NCBI RefSeq assembly: GCF_022374935.2
Contig: NZ_CP092430.2
Location: 1,054,001 to 1,118,000 of the forward strand
DNA length: 64,000 nucleotides
From: Mycolicibacter virginiensis
GTDB lineage: Bacteria > Actinomycetota > Actinomycetes > Mycobacteriales > Mycobacteriaceae
Direction: 5' to 3'
Each line of letters opens with the position of its first letter. Positions within the stretch are counted from its first letter, which is position 1. The notes beneath the pieces were generated by a model. It did no database searches, was not told where the DNA came from, and saw nothing but the letters and a program-made list of their open reading frames with translations. Positions 1 through 8,380 of this stretch are shown piece by piece. Made by a program: the position numbers and the translations under genes.

Positions 1-474
1 CCCAACGAGCGGTCGCTGGTGCTGGAGGTCGCGACGCGGGTCATCTTCCCGCTGATCATGGTGGTCTCGATCTACTTCCTGTTCGCCGGGCACAACTATC
101 CCGGCGGTGGCTTCGCGGGCGGGCTAGCCGCCGGACTGGGGCTGGCATTGCGCTACCTGGCCGGCGGTCGATACGAGCTCGGCGAGACACTGCCCCTGGA
201 CTCCAGCAAGATCCTGGGTGTGGGGCTGGCCTTGGTCGGTGGGACCGCGCTGGCGTCATTGTTCCTGGGGGCGCCGGTGCTGTCCTCGGCGGTGCTGAGC
301 TTCACGTTGCCGGTGGTGGGGCACGTCGATGTGGTGACGTCATTGTTCTTCGATCTGGGCGTGTATCTGGTTGTGGTCGGCATGGTGCTCGATGTGCTGC
401 GCAGCCTGGGCGTGCGATTGGACCAGGAGCTTGAATCGCATCCCCCGACCCGACCGTTGGCAGGAGTGTCATGA
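1..474 (+). CDS. mrpA: Mrp antiporter subunit A/B, C-terminal MnhB part (partial, 5' end outside window)
   Basis: The reading frame is open from base 1, so this is the 3' end of a longer gene. The roughly 157 visible residues form an MnhB domain: an opening E-V-A-T-R-V-I-F-P helix, the F-A-G-H-N-Y-P-G-G-G-F-A-G-G loop typical of MrpB, then further hydrophobic helices. In actinobacteria MrpA and MrpB are usually fused, so the missing part is probably the large NuoL-like MrpA. Its stop overlaps the mrpC start by 4 nt (ATGA), showing a tightly coupled operon. The Mrp complex is a membrane Na+(K+)/H+ antiporter used in pH and salt homeostasis. The fusion itself is inferred, because the N-terminal half is not visible. 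Confidence 0.88.
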   Translation, partial: PNERSLVLEVATRVIFPLIMVVSIYFLFAGHNYPGGGFAGGLAAGLGLALRYLAGGRYELGETLPLDSSKILGVGLALVGGTALASLFLGAPVLSSAVLSFTLPVVGHVDVVTSLFFDLGVYLVVVGMVLDVLRSLGVRLDQELESHPPTRPLAGVS

Positions 475-920
475 CCGCCCATCTGATTCCGTTGCTGATG
501 GCCGCCGGGCTCACGTCGTGCGGGGTCTACATGTTGCTGGAACGCAGCCTGACCCGAATGTTATTGGGCCTGATGATGATCGGGAATGCCATCAACCTGC
601 TGATCATCGATGTCGGCGGACCTGACGGGAATCCGCCGATCCTCTGGGCCAGCTCCGGTAAGGAAACCGACGCCGACCCGCTGGCTCAGGCCATGGTGCT
701 GACCTCCATCGTCATCACCATGGGCGTGGGCGCGTTCGTGCTAGCCCTGACCTACCGCTCTTACAACCTGACGACCACGGACGACATCGGCGACGACCAG
801 GAAGCCACCCGCGTCTCGCAGCTGTCCGACGAAGAGGTCATCGCCGCCGAACCGGAACAGGGCGTGCCAGTGGCCGCCGGTGACCTCGACGCCGTTCCCG
901 AAAGCGAGGTGTCACGGTGA
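471..920 (+). CDS. mrpC: Mrp antiporter subunit C (NuoK-like)
   Basis: 149 residues with three hydrophobic helices. The motif L-L-G-L-M-M-I-G-N-A-I-N-L at about residues 29-41 is the MnhC/NuoK signature. A charged, acidic C-terminal tail (about residues 105-149) follows the last helix and is presumably cytoplasmic. The start ATG overlaps the mrpA/B stop and the stop overlaps the mrpD GTG, so translation is coupled on both sides. The subunit is part of the integral membrane Mrp complex. Length is slightly above the usual MrpC because of the acidic tail. Confidence 0.93.
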   Translation: MTAHLIPLLMAAGLTSCGVYMLLERSLTRMLLGLMMIGNAINLLIIDVGGPDGNPPILWASSGKETDADPLAQAMVLTSIVITMGVGAFVLALTYRSYNLTTTDDIGDDQEATRVSQLSDEEVIAAEPEQGVPVAAGDLDAVPESEVSR

Positions 921-2515
921 GTCTCGCCGCTGTCTTGATGCCGCTGCCGGTGTTGCTGCCCACGCTGGGCGCGGCACTGACGCTGATCGTCGGCCGTCGT
1001 CCCCGGCTCCAGCGCCCGATCACCATCGGTGTGCTGTGTGCGGTGGCCGCGGTCAGCGCGGCGCTGCTGTATCTGACCGACCGCAACGGCACCCTGGTGC
1101 TGCATGTCGGAGGCTGGGGTCCGACCGAGCAGAAGGTGGGGCCGCTGGGCATCAGCCTGGTCGTCGACCGATTGTCGGCACTGATGCTGGTGGTGTCGGC
1201 GGTCGTGTTGCTGGCGGTCATGGTCTATGCCATCGGGCAGGGCGTGCGCGACGGCGACGACCGCCAGCCGGTGTCGATCTTCCTGCCCACCTATCTGACC
1301 CTGGCTACCGGCGTCTCCCTGGCGTTTCTTGCCGGTGACCTGTTCAACCTGTTTGTCGGGTTCGAGATGCTGCTCTCGGCGAGCTTCGTCTTGCTGACCA
1401 TCGGCGCCAGTGCCGAACGCATCCGCGCCGGCATCGGCTACGTGATGGTCTCGATGGCCTCGTCGTTGGTCTTTCTGTTGGGCATCGCCCTGGTCTACGC
1501 CTCGACCGGAACCTTGAACCTCGCCGAACTGGCGACGCGGACCGGCGCGCTGCCCAGCGGCACCCGAAGCGCGGTGTTCGCGGTGCTGCTGGTGGCGTTC
1601 GGCATCAAGGCCGCGGTGTTCCCACTGTCGGCGTGGTTGCCGGACGCGTATCCCACCGCGCCCGCCCCGATCACCGCGGTCTTCGCCGGGATTCTGACCA
1701 AAGTCGGTGTGTACGCGATCATCCGGGCGCACTCCCTGCTGTTCCCCGACGGCGGCCTCGACTCGGTGTTGCTGGTCGCGGCGCTGTTGACCATGCTGAT
1801 CGGGATCTTCGGTGCCATCGCGCAAAGCGATATCAAGCGGATCTTGTCCTTCACGTTGGTCAGCCACATCGGTTTCATGATGTTCGGGGTCGCGTTGTCG
1901 AGCCAGCTGGGTATGTCGGGCGCGATCTTCTACGTAATGCACCACATCATCGTGATGACCACCCTGTTCCTGGCGGCCGGACTGATCGAACGCCAGGGCG
2001 GCGCCTCGTCGCTGCACCGGCTGGGCGGTCTGATCGCCAATCCGTTGTTGGCTTTTGTGTTCCTGATTCCCGCGTTCAATCTCGGTGGTATTCCGCCTTT
2101 TTCGGGCTTCATCGGCAAGACCGCCGTGCTGCAGGCCGGGGTAGGTGACGGATCGGTGCTGGCCTGGTGCCTGGTGGGCGGCGCGGTCGTGACCAGTCTG
2201 CTGACGTTGTACGTGCTGGCGCGGGTGTGGACCATGGCGTTTTGGCGCCGCCGCGTCGACGCCCCCGAGGGAGAGCTCGTGCTCGCCGCTCCGCCGGTGC
2301 TGCTTGACGACGTCGGCGACGTTGCCTACAACGACCGTGATGACGTCGGAAAGATGCCGACGTGGATGGTGGTCCCGACCCTCGCGCTGATCGTGCTGGG
2401 TCTGTCGCTGAGCGTCCTGGCAGGTCCGATTTTCGCCTACACCGAGCGGGCGGCCGCCGAGGTTCTGGACCGGGGCGAATACATCTCGACCGTGTTGTCG
2501 GTGGGTACACCATGA
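917..2515 (+). CDS. mrpD: Mrp antiporter subunit D (proton-translocating, NuoN/NuoM-like)
   Basis: 532 residues, highly hydrophobic, with the proton-antiporter M domain. Visible landmarks are the membrane glutamate in F-N-L-F-V-G-F-E-M-L-L, the conserved lysine in F-G-I-K-A-A-V-F-P-L-S-A-W-L-P-D-A-Y, and K-V-G-V-Y-A-I-I-R, all positions that line the proton path in complex I-type antiporter subunits. A hydrophilic insert (residues about 450-480) precedes the last helices. Start GTG lies inside the mrpC stop and the stop overlaps the mrpE ATG. Together with MrpA it is expected to carry out ion exchange. Confidence 0.95.
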   Translation: MSLAAVLMPLPVLLPTLGAALTLIVGRRPRLQRPITIGVLCAVAAVSAALLYLTDRNGTLVLHVGGWGPTEQKVGPLGISLVVDRLSALMLVVSAVVLLAVMVYAIGQGVRDGDDRQPVSIFLPTYLTLATGVSLAFLAGDLFNLFVGFEMLLSASFVLLTIGASAERIRAGIGYVMVSMASSLVFLLGIALVYASTGTLNLAELATRTGALPSGTRSAVFAVLLVAFGIKAAVFPLSAWLPDAYPTAPAPITAVFAGILTKVGVYAIIRAHSLLFPDGGLDSVLLVAALLTMLIGIFGAIAQSDIKRILSFTLVSHIGFMMFGVALSSQLGMSGAIFYVMHHIIVMTTLFLAAGLIERQGGASSLHRLGGLIANPLLAFVFLIPAFNLGGIPPFSGFIGKTAVLQAGVGDGSVLAWCLVGGAVVTSLLTLYVLARVWTMAFWRRRVDAPEGELVLAAPPVLLDDVGDVAYNDRDDVGKMPTWMVVPTLALIVLGLSLSVLAGPIFAYTERAAAEVLDRGEYISTVLSVGTP

Positions 2516-3039
2516 GGGCTCTCGCGCTGAGGATCTTCGCGGTGTCGGCGCTGGCGACCGTGTGGGTGCTGTTGTGGGGCCGCTTCACGATCCCCAACAT
2601 CGTCACGGGGATCGTGGTCGCGATCGTGATCATGGTCTTGCTGCCGATGCCCCCCGTACCGGTGCAGGGCCGGGTGCATCTGGTGCCACTGGTGAGGCTG
2701 TTGGGGCTGTTCACCTGGTACCTCATCGAGTCCAGCATCCAGTTGATGTGGCTGGCGATCCGACCCGGACCGCCGCCGCGCACCGGGGTGCTACGGGTGC
2801 CGCTGACCATCAAATCCGACCTGGTTTTGGTGCTGGCCGCCAACATCACCACGTTGATTCCCGGATCGATGGTGCTGGAGATCGATCAGGTACGCCGGAT
2901 TCTGTATTGCCACGTGATCGATGTCGGGTCTGCGCCAGCGGTCGAACGTTTCTTTCAGCAGGTCGCGCAGGTTGAGCGATTGTTGATCGCCGCCTTCGAG
3001 CGTGACGACGAGTGGCTGCCGGCGGGGGTGGACGCATGA
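2512..3039 (+). CDS. mrpE: Mrp antiporter subunit E
   Basis: 175 residues. An N-terminal pair of helices (R-I-F-A-V-S-A-L-A-T-V-W-V-L-L and I-V-T-G-I-V-V-A-I-V-I-M-V-L-L) is followed by the conserved MnhE segments F-T-W-Y-L-I-E-S-S and N-I-T-T-L-I-P-G-S. ATG 2512 was chosen over an upstream in-frame codon because it overlaps the mrpD stop in the same ATGA arrangement used throughout this operon. MrpE is a structural subunit of the antiporter. Confidence 0.94.
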   Translation: MRALALRIFAVSALATVWVLLWGRFTIPNIVTGIVVAIVIMVLLPMPPVPVQGRVHLVPLVRLLGLFTWYLIESSIQLMWLAIRPGPPPRTGVLRVPLTIKSDLVLVLAANITTLIPGSMVLEIDQVRRILYCHVIDVGSAPAVERFFQQVAQVERLLIAAFERDDEWLPAGVDA

Positions 3040-3317
3040 ACGTGATCTGGGGAACGGCGGGTGTGCTGTTGGGCTTCGCCGCCGTCATCACGATGTATCG
3101 GCTGCTGGCCGGCCCCAGTACCTTGGACCGGCTGGTGGCGCTGGACACGCTGGCGGCAATGACCATGTGCGGTATCGGTATCTGGGCTGCGGTCAGTCGC
3201 GACACCACCGTGACCTACAGCCTCGCGGCACTGGCGCTGGTCGGCTTCATCGGGTCGGTGAGCGTGGCACGCTTCCGGGTGCCTGACGACGCACCTGACC
3301 TGGGGAGGCAATCGTGA
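3036..3317 (+). CDS. mrpF: Mrp antiporter subunit F
   Basis: 93 residues with three helices. The sequence Y-R-L-L-A-G-P-S-T-L-D-R-L-V-A-L-D is the MnhF signature. ATG 3036 overlaps the mrpE stop (ATGA); an in-frame codon 24 nt upstream lacks that arrangement. The stop overlaps the mrpG GTG. Small membrane subunit of the Mrp complex. Confidence 0.94.
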   Translation: MNVIWGTAGVLLGFAAVITMYRLLAGPSTLDRLVALDTLAAMTMCGIGIWAAVSRDTTVTYSLAALALVGFIGSVSVARFRVPDDAPDLGRQS

Positions 3318-3661
3318 TCCTGCTCGACGTGCTCGCCGGCGTGCTGGTGCTCGCCGGTTCGGTGCTCGCGCTGACGGCGGCCATCGGGGTGGTGCGGTTC
3401 CCCGACACCTTGGCCCGGATGCACTCGGCGACCAAACCGCAGGTGTTGGGCCTGTTGCTGGTGCTGTTCGGTGCGTTGATCCGACTACGCGGCAGCCACG
3501 ATGCGGGCATGGTGACGGTGAGCATCCTGTTCACCCTGATCACCGCGCCGGTGGTCGCACACCGGGTGGGTCGGCTGGCCTACCAGGAGCAGGACATGAC
3601 CGAGGTGCTGAGCGTTGACCAGCTCGGCGAGCTGACCGAGGACGATCAGCTGCCGCTGTGA
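3314..3661 (+). CDS. mrpG: Mrp antiporter subunit G
   Basis: 115 residues, last gene of the mrp operon. The motif G-V-V-R-F-P-D-T-L-A-R-M-H-S-A-T-K at about residues 26-42 is diagnostic for MnhG/PhaG, followed by two further helices and an acidic C-terminus. GTG start overlaps the mrpF stop. The last 16 nt overlap the 3' end of the convergent methyltransferase gene, so there is no room for an ordinary intergenic terminator. Confidence 0.94.
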   Translation: MILLDVLAGVLVLAGSVLALTAAIGVVRFPDTLARMHSATKPQVLGLLLVLFGALIRLRGSHDAGMVTVSILFTLITAPVVAHRVGRLAYQEQDMTEVLSVDQLGELTEDDQLPL

Positions 3662-4263
3662 GCGGGGCGCAGCACCGCGACCAGGAAATCGGAGTCCGCG
3701 GTGAAGGGCCGCAGGTCCCAGGTGGCCAGCAGGAGATCGGTCGCGAAACCGGCGGCCGACGCGTCGCGCAGGAACTGATCGAAGTCGTAGTCCCGGTTGG
3801 CGCCGAAGCCGATCACGGTCCGGCCGTCGTCGGCGCAGTGGACGCGCAACCGGCGCAGGATCTCCGCGCGCGTGCTCGGGGCGACAAATGCCATGACGTT
3901 GCCCGCGGACACGATGAGATCGAACGGTTCGGAGATGCCGCGGGCGGGCAGGTCGAGCTCGGCGAGGTCGCCCACGAGATAGCGCGGTCCGGGATAGTCC
4001 TTTTCGGCGGCCTCGATGAGCTCCGGGTCGACGTCGACACCGACCACGTCGTGGCCGCACTTGGCCAGGACGCCGGCGACTCGGCCGGGGCCGCAGCCGG
4101 CGTCGAGGATGCGGGCGCCACGGGAAGCCATCGCGTCGATCAAGCGTGCTTCGCCCGCCAGATCGTTACCGGCGCGGGCCATCTCGCGGAAGCGTTCGAT
4201 ATACCACTGCGAATGCCCGGGATCGGCGGCGACTTTCTGCATCCAGAGGCTCTGCTCGACCAT
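3646..4263 (-). CDS. Class I SAM-dependent methyltransferase
   Basis: 205 residues. SAM-binding motif I is D54-A-G-C-G-P-G-R, followed by the acidic strand-2 end V-G-V-D-V-D-P and a motif II region G-D-L-A-E-L-D. The L-I-V-S-A-G-N-V-M-A-F segment is the post-II strand. This is a standalone Rossmann methyltransferase; the substrate cannot be read from the sequence. It is convergent with, and overlaps, the end of mrpG. ATG 4263 is the only good start near the conserved N-terminus. Confidence 0.85.
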   Translation of the reverse strand: MVEQSLWMQKVAADPGHSQWYIERFREMARAGNDLAGEARLIDAMASRGARILDAGCGPGRVAGVLAKCGHDVVGVDVDPELIEAAEKDYPGPRYLVGDLAELDLPARGISEPFDLIVSAGNVMAFVAPSTRAEILRRLRVHCADDGRTVIGFGANRDYDFDQFLRDASAAGFATDLLLATWDLRPFTADSDFLVAVLRPAHSGS

Positions 4264-4284
4264 GAGTGCATTCTCCCAGGGGCG

Positions 4285-4791
4285 TCACGGGGTGGGCAGG
4301 CGGACTTCCAACGAATCCAGTACTGCCTGCTTGGCGGCGATGTAGTGGGGGTTGTCGGCGTCGGTGGTCTGCAGGGTGACCGTGATGACCCAGATCCGGG
4401 CCTTGGTGTTCTGCACGGCGATGAGCAGGCCGGTCGCGGGTCGGCCCTGCAGGTTGTAGGTGATCGTTCTGCTCGGAAAGCCCGACACCGTGCCTGGGAT
4501 GTCGGTGTCGAGCTCGCCGATGACGGCGCTCACCGCGGCGCGTTCCTTGGCCAAGGCCTGCGCCGGCAGTGCGACCTGGCCGGTGAGGTCCTCCATCGTC
4601 ACCACCGCATTCGGGGTGAAACCGTGCCGGCGCAGTTCCTGGCTGTAGAGCACGCCGCGCACCGGCGGTGAGTCATTGCTGGGCAGGAACTCCCAGCCGG
4701 GAGGCCGCGGGAGGGTGATCGTCGGTTCGTCGACGTCGCGGGGATCCAACGTGATCGATCCCTCGCCGGGTGGGCGACCAGAATTTTCCAC
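4285..4791 (-). CDS. LpqN/LpqT-like protein, last gene of the DUF2563 operon
   Basis: 168 residues from GTG 4791, which sits 6 nt behind AAGGAG; a TTG two codons upstream is the alternative. The protein resembles the LpqN/LpqT domain (P-P-G-W-E-F near residue 40, then a T-P-N-A-V-V-T strand and a C-terminal A-V-L-D-S-L-E-V helix) but has no signal peptide and no lipobox cysteine, so it would be cytosolic. It starts 11 nt after the small membrane protein gene and ends the four-gene operon. LpqN-family assignment is by eye and moderate; the role is unknown. Confidence 0.62.
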   Translation of the reverse strand: MENSGRPPGEGSITLDPRDVDEPTITLPRPPGWEFLPSNDSPPVRGVLYSQELRRHGFTPNAVVTMEDLTGQVALPAQALAKERAAVSAVIGELDTDIPGTVSGFPSRTITYNLQGRPATGLLIAVQNTKARIWVITVTLQTTDADNPHYIAAKQAVLDSLEVRLPTP

Positions 4792-4801
4792 TGCCAACTC
4801 C

Positions 4802-5080
4802 TTATCGCCCGGGCCGCCAGAGCTTGCGGAGGTAGGCGCCGCCGAAGCCGAGGTAGGAGAAGACCGCCCCGGCGGCGACCGCACCGATCAGGTCGGACGT
4901 TTGGGGATTCTTCATCGAGCTGTAAAACGCGATCGCGAACAATGTGGCCGACACCATCGGTCCGATCAGCCAATAAAGCCACTTCGACATCGCGTCCTTG
5001 CGGGGGTCCACCGGGATGGCGATGAGAAGCATCACCAGCAGGGCGACCCCGATGATGCCGTTTGCGTTAGTGATGATCAA
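4802..5080 (-). CDS. Small three-helix membrane protein, hypothetical (possible immunity partner)
   Basis: 92 residues, TTG start at 5080 with a strong AAGGGAGA ribosome binding site. Three hydrophobic segments are clear: about residues 8-22, 36-53 and 64-82, with a short basic tail K-L-W-R-P-G-R. No family is recognised. It lies 23 nt downstream of the glycine-zipper gene and 11 nt upstream of the LpqN-like gene, so it is co-transcribed with both. Its size, topology and place directly behind a putative membrane-active effector would fit an immunity protein, but that is inference from layout only. Confidence 0.7.
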   Translation of the reverse strand: MIITNANGIIGVALLVMLLIAIPVDPRKDAMSKWLYWLIGPMVSATLFAIAFYSSMKNPQTSDLIGAVAAGAVFSYLGFGGAYLRKLWRPGR

Positions 5081-5103
5081 TCTCCCTTACCGGTGTGCCG
5101 AAG

Positions 5104-6537
5104 TCAGCCGAACAAGCCATGCCAGACATTCGAAATTCCTTCGCCCACTTCCTTGCCGAACTCGCTGCCGACGAAGCCGCCGACTACCGCTCCGGTGCCG
5201 GCACCGAGGACCGCTCCGATGGCGGTTCCCGGCCCAGGACCGAAGAAGGTGCCGACGACCGCCCCGATTTCTGCACCTGTCTGGGCTCCCAGCCCGGCGC
5301 CCACCAAGCCTCCGGTGACATCACCAACGGTCTTGGGGACCACATCGACCGCGGCGGTGGTCCAGGGGACGCCGTTGTTCAAATCGTTGTTGAACTCCAT
5401 GGCCCCGTTCGCCACGGTGACGACGTTCCCGAAGAAGCCCAGGCGTTTGCCGAACTTCTCGACGCCCTCCATGGCTTGGGAAACCGGGACACCGCCGGGA
5501 ATGGCGGGGCTCGGCGACCCGCCCGGAGCGAATGCCGGCAGGTCTGGCCGGACCCAGGGAGCATTTGCCTGCCCACCGGCCGCGGCGAGGCCATCCCCGA
5601 CGTTCCCCCACTTGCCGTTGATCTCCGTCGGCTTGGTCGGGGTAGGTGGCGGGCCCTGCGGCCGGGTCATCACCGGCGTGCCCGGTGGCACCCACGGCGG
5701 TGGGGTTGCCCCGGCGCCGCCGTCCCCGGCTTTACCGTCCGGCGTTCCGGGGGCTTGGCCATTGGCGCCGCCATTGCCGCCGGCGCCGCCGTCGGCTCCC
5801 GCTGGGGTACCGCCTGCGGGCGGTGTCTGCCCGGCGCCGCCGTCGGCGTGGCCGTTGGGCGTGCCGTTGGTTGGGCTGGCGGTCCCCGGAGCGCCGTTGC
5901 CGGCTGCGGGCTCGCTGTCGGCGTCGAACTTGCGGACCACGACGTCTGGGTCGTAGCCGTCCTTGACGCGCAGGTTGGTCAGAGCCTGTTTCAGTGTCTT
6001 GGAGTAATCGTTGCGGATAAACGTCTCGTTGTGCAGGGCCGTCTCGGTGTCGGCCTTGGCTGCCCGACGAACCTCCTCGATATCGGCGTTGCGATCCAGG
6101 CCCTGGCTCTCCAGGTCGAGGTAGTGGCCGATCAGATAGTCGGCGGTCCCCAGGTTCTCATTCAGTGACTTGATGTTGCCGCGGGAGGTTCCGCGGGCTT
6201 GAGCCAGTGCGGCGGCGATGGTCTCGAGGTCGGCGGCGATCTGTCCGAGTTGCTCGTTGGTGGCGTGCAGGCTGTCTTTGACACGCTGGACTTCGGCGCC
6301 GTTGTTGATGGGTTGCTCGCCGTTTTCGCGGTTGTACTGCGTGAAGTGTTCTTCGGCGGTGCGGAAGGACTCTTCGGCGGCGGTGGCCGAACCGGCGGCG
6401 GAGTGGAAGGCCTGGGCCAAGAAGTTGATCTGGGTGGGGCTGCCGGCCTGCAGACTGTCGTCGATCGCCCACGGATCACCACCAGCCTGCGCGACGAGTT
6501 CGTCGACGTTCAGGTGCTGCAGGGTGGGACGACTCAC
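5104..6537 (-). CDS. Putative secreted effector: helical N-domain, Gly/Pro-rich linker, C-terminal glycine-zipper domain
   Basis: 477 residues in three visible parts. Residues 1-200 are helical and charged, resembling the helical proteins encoded beside DUF2563 genes in other mycobacteria (Rv0026-type). Residues about 210-300 are a low-complexity Gly/Ala/Pro linker. Residues about 390-470 consist of repeated G-x-x-x-G patterns (T-G-G-L-V-G-A-G-L-G-A-Q-T-G, A-V-L-G-A-G-T-G-A-V-V-G-G-F-V-G), a glycine zipper such as found in membrane-inserting or channel-forming domains. No Sec signal peptide is present. The start overlaps the stop of the DUF2563 gene (ATGA). I infer an effector probably exported by a type VII system; the export signal and activity are not proven by sequence. 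Confidence 0.66.
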   Translation of the reverse strand: MSRPTLQHLNVDELVAQAGGDPWAIDDSLQAGSPTQINFLAQAFHSAAGSATAAEESFRTAEEHFTQYNRENGEQPINNGAEVQRVKDSLHATNEQLGQIAADLETIAAALAQARGTSRGNIKSLNENLGTADYLIGHYLDLESQGLDRNADIEEVRRAAKADTETALHNETFIRNDYSKTLKQALTNLRVKDGYDPDVVVRKFDADSEPAAGNGAPGTASPTNGTPNGHADGGAGQTPPAGGTPAGADGGAGGNGGANGQAPGTPDGKAGDGGAGATPPPWVPPGTPVMTRPQGPPPTPTKPTEINGKWGNVGDGLAAAGGQANAPWVRPDLPAFAPGGSPSPAIPGGVPVSQAMEGVEKFGKRLGFFGNVVTVANGAMEFNNDLNNGVPWTTAAVDVVPKTVGDVTGGLVGAGLGAQTGAEIGAVVGTFFGPGPGTAIGAVLGAGTGAVVGGFVGSEFGKEVGEGISNVWHGLFG

Positions 6538-6845
6538 TGTTGGGGGCCGGCGACGTCCCGCAACAGTTTGGCGTTGTGGTTGTCCATCTCGGTGAAGCCG
6601 GCGGCGGCGGTGCGCACGTTCTCGGCTATGCCGGTGAGGTTCTGGTGGTGGCCCTGCAGGGCGTCGCGATGACTGTCCTTGGCGCTGCCCAACGCGGCGT
6701 GGAAACCGTGCGCGTCATCGAAATCGCCGAACATTTTGGCGGTCACGCCGGCCACGTCGAGGCGCTGAGCACCGTCGTTGGCGTGCCCGCCGGCGTCGTC
6801 GGACACGTTTGCTCCGGTGCGCAACACATGGGGGTTGACGTGCAT
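6534..6845 (-). CDS. DUF2563 family protein (Rv0025-like, WXG100-sized)
   Basis: 103 residues from ATG 6845. The pattern M-F-G-D-F-D-D-A-x-x-F-H, then regularly spaced H residues and A-A-A-G-F-T-E-M-D-x-x-N-A-K-L-L-R-D-V, is that of the mycobacterial DUF2563 family. It is an all-helical small protein of WXG100 size but lacks a W-x-G turn. An in-frame TTG 36 nt upstream is possible but has no ribosome binding site. It is the first gene of a four-gene minus-strand operon and overlaps the next gene by 4 nt. The family is found near type VII secretion-linked proteins; whether it is a secretion partner or chaperone is inference. Confidence 0.75.
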   Translation of the reverse strand: MHVNPHVLRTGANVSDDAGGHANDGAQRLDVAGVTAKMFGDFDDAHGFHAALGSAKDSHRDALQGHHQNLTGIAENVRTAAAGFTEMDNHNAKLLRDVAGPQQ

Positions 6846-7029
6846 CGCCTGCCACCTTCCGTCCGCTTGTGTCGAGGTCAAAGCCTACCGGCGGGGGCTG
6901 AACCGTCAATTCACCCGCAGCAGATCGGCCAGCAGCAAGGGAAAACCCTGTTTCGCCACCGGGGGGCGAATCCTAGATTCGGCCTAACGGGATTGCGGGC
7001 GGAAGGCCGGGAGAAAAGGAGCGCCAGCC

Positions 7030-7386
7030 GTGAGCCTGAAAGGTGTTGTCGTTGCGGCAGCCCTGGTCGGCACCGCCGTCGAGGTGTTCAACCCGAGCGG
7101 GCCGGGACCACTGTCGGGTTCCTACACCATGACCATCACCGACGGCGCCGGAATCGTCCGGGCCGGGTCGGCCTACCCCTGGTTCTTGTCCCCGTGCGGC
7201 CCAGGCTGTCTGAACGTCCGCGACACCGCCATCGGCTGGGACAAGGATGCCCACCTCGAGGGCAATAGGTGGGTATGGACCATCGATGACGGGAAGCTGA
7301 CCCATTCCTTCGATCAGAAGACCCTGGCCGGGAAACTGGCCGGCTCGTCAACCACCATCTGGTGGGTGTTGACCAAGAACGCCTGA
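7030..7386 (+). CDS. Small exported protein, hypothetical
   Basis: 118 residues, GTG start with AAAAGGAG 9-10 nt upstream. The first 20 residues (K-G-V-V-V-A-A-A-L-V-G-T-A-V) form a weak signal-like helix; the rest is a beta-rich domain with two cysteines in L-S-P-C-G-P-G-C-L that could form a disulphide in the envelope. Similar small secreted mycobacterial proteins exist but no function is known. It is divergent from the DUF2563 operon and convergent with the MpaB-like gene. Confidence 0.7.
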   Translation: MSLKGVVVAAALVGTAVEVFNPSGPGPLSGSYTMTITDGAGIVRAGSAYPWFLSPCGPGCLNVRDTAIGWDKDAHLEGNRWVWTIDDGKLTHSFDQKTLAGKLAGSSTTIWWVLTKNA

Positions 7387-7397
7387 CAGCGGCCCGG

Positions 7398-8312
7398 TCA
7401 CACCAGCGGGCGACCGGCGCGGATACGGCGGTCGAGGTCCCACAGGATCAGGTTGAAGGGGAAGCCGCGCAAGAACTGCGGTAGCAGGTTGTTGATTCCC
7501 CGAAGAACGCCCATCAACCGGTCGAACCGGCGTTGCTTGTCGGCGTCCCACGGCAGCTGCATCTCGTCGCGGAAGCGCTGCGGCAGGAAACCGGTTGTGA
7601 TCAGCAGCGCGAGCCGCTCGTTCGCCCGCTGCAATGGGCCGGGCAGGGTCAGGCCCCGCAGCCGGCTCGCCGCGATCGGCTTCAGGTACTCGCGAACGGC
7701 GTCGTCGATGTGGACCTTGTCCAGCTGCTCCTGCCAGTACCGGTCAAAGGCGGCCCGGTCGGCGGGCCACATGTCCTCAGGCACCTGCAACATGGTGGCC
7801 ATCGCCTTGCCCTCGTTGCGGTAATGCCGGTCGGCATGCTCGTCGTCCATCTCACCGAGGAAGATGCGGTGGATGTCGACGTTGCCCTTGTAGAGGCAGG
7901 CTCCCACCCACAGCTGCAGGTCACGGTCGAATGCGTTGTACTTCACCGGGCTGTCGGCGGTCGAGCGAACCTGGCGGTGCGCACTGTTGACCGCTTCGCG
8001 GAAGGCGGCCTTCTGCGCGTCGCTGCCTTGGGTGGAAACCACCAGATAGGTGAACGTGGTGCGAGCTCGCTTGATCGGATGCAGGTCCACCCGGCCGCTT
8101 TCGACCTTGCTCTCCATCACGCCGTAGCCCACCCCGGGCCGCGCCAGTTGCATGATCACGTTGGCGGGGCCGGCCAACAATGCCACGCCCATCATCATGT
8201 TGTCGTCACAGGTGACCTGTGGCAACCACGAACGTCGGCGTGGGGCGGGGTGCGCACCCAGCGAGTCGTTCACCGAACGCTCCACCAAGGGAACCGGCTC
8301 GCTGATTGTCAT
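7398..8312 (-). CDS. Oxygenase MpaB family protein (DUF2236)
   Basis: 304 residues. The sequence shows the DUF2236/MpaB pattern: an N-terminal G-P-A-N-V-I-M-Q-L segment, V-H-R-Q-V-R-like A-H-R-Q-V near residue 111, N-A-F-D-R-D-L-Q-L-W-V-G-A at about 126-138, and a Y-W-Q-E-Q motif. The family includes latex-clearing-type rubber oxygenases and the MpaB oxygenase and probably binds haem through conserved histidines. The substrate in mycobacteria is unknown. It is divergently arranged with a TetR regulator (8381), which is its likely repressor. Confidence 0.85.
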   Translation of the reverse strand: MTISEPVPLVERSVNDSLGAHPAPRRRSWLPQVTCDDNMMMGVALLAGPANVIMQLARPGVGYGVMESKVESGRVDLHPIKRARTTFTYLVVSTQGSDAQKAAFREAVNSAHRQVRSTADSPVKYNAFDRDLQLWVGACLYKGNVDIHRIFLGEMDDEHADRHYRNEGKAMATMLQVPEDMWPADRAAFDRYWQEQLDKVHIDDAVREYLKPIAASRLRGLTLPGPLQRANERLALLITTGFLPQRFRDEMQLPWDADKQRRFDRLMGVLRGINNLLPQFLRGFPFNLILWDLDRRIRAGRPLV

Positions 8313-8380
8313 TACTGCACCTCGCTAATTGTGAGAACGTCGGTTTCCTGATATTGCCTAGCTGAGAGCCCGGTGTCAAG

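Noticed and set aside
761..2017. Long open frame antisense to mrpC/mrpD (about 418 codons)
   Set aside because: Gln/His/Arg-rich translation of low complexity typical of GC-rich shadow frames; the plus-strand genes are clearly recognisable.
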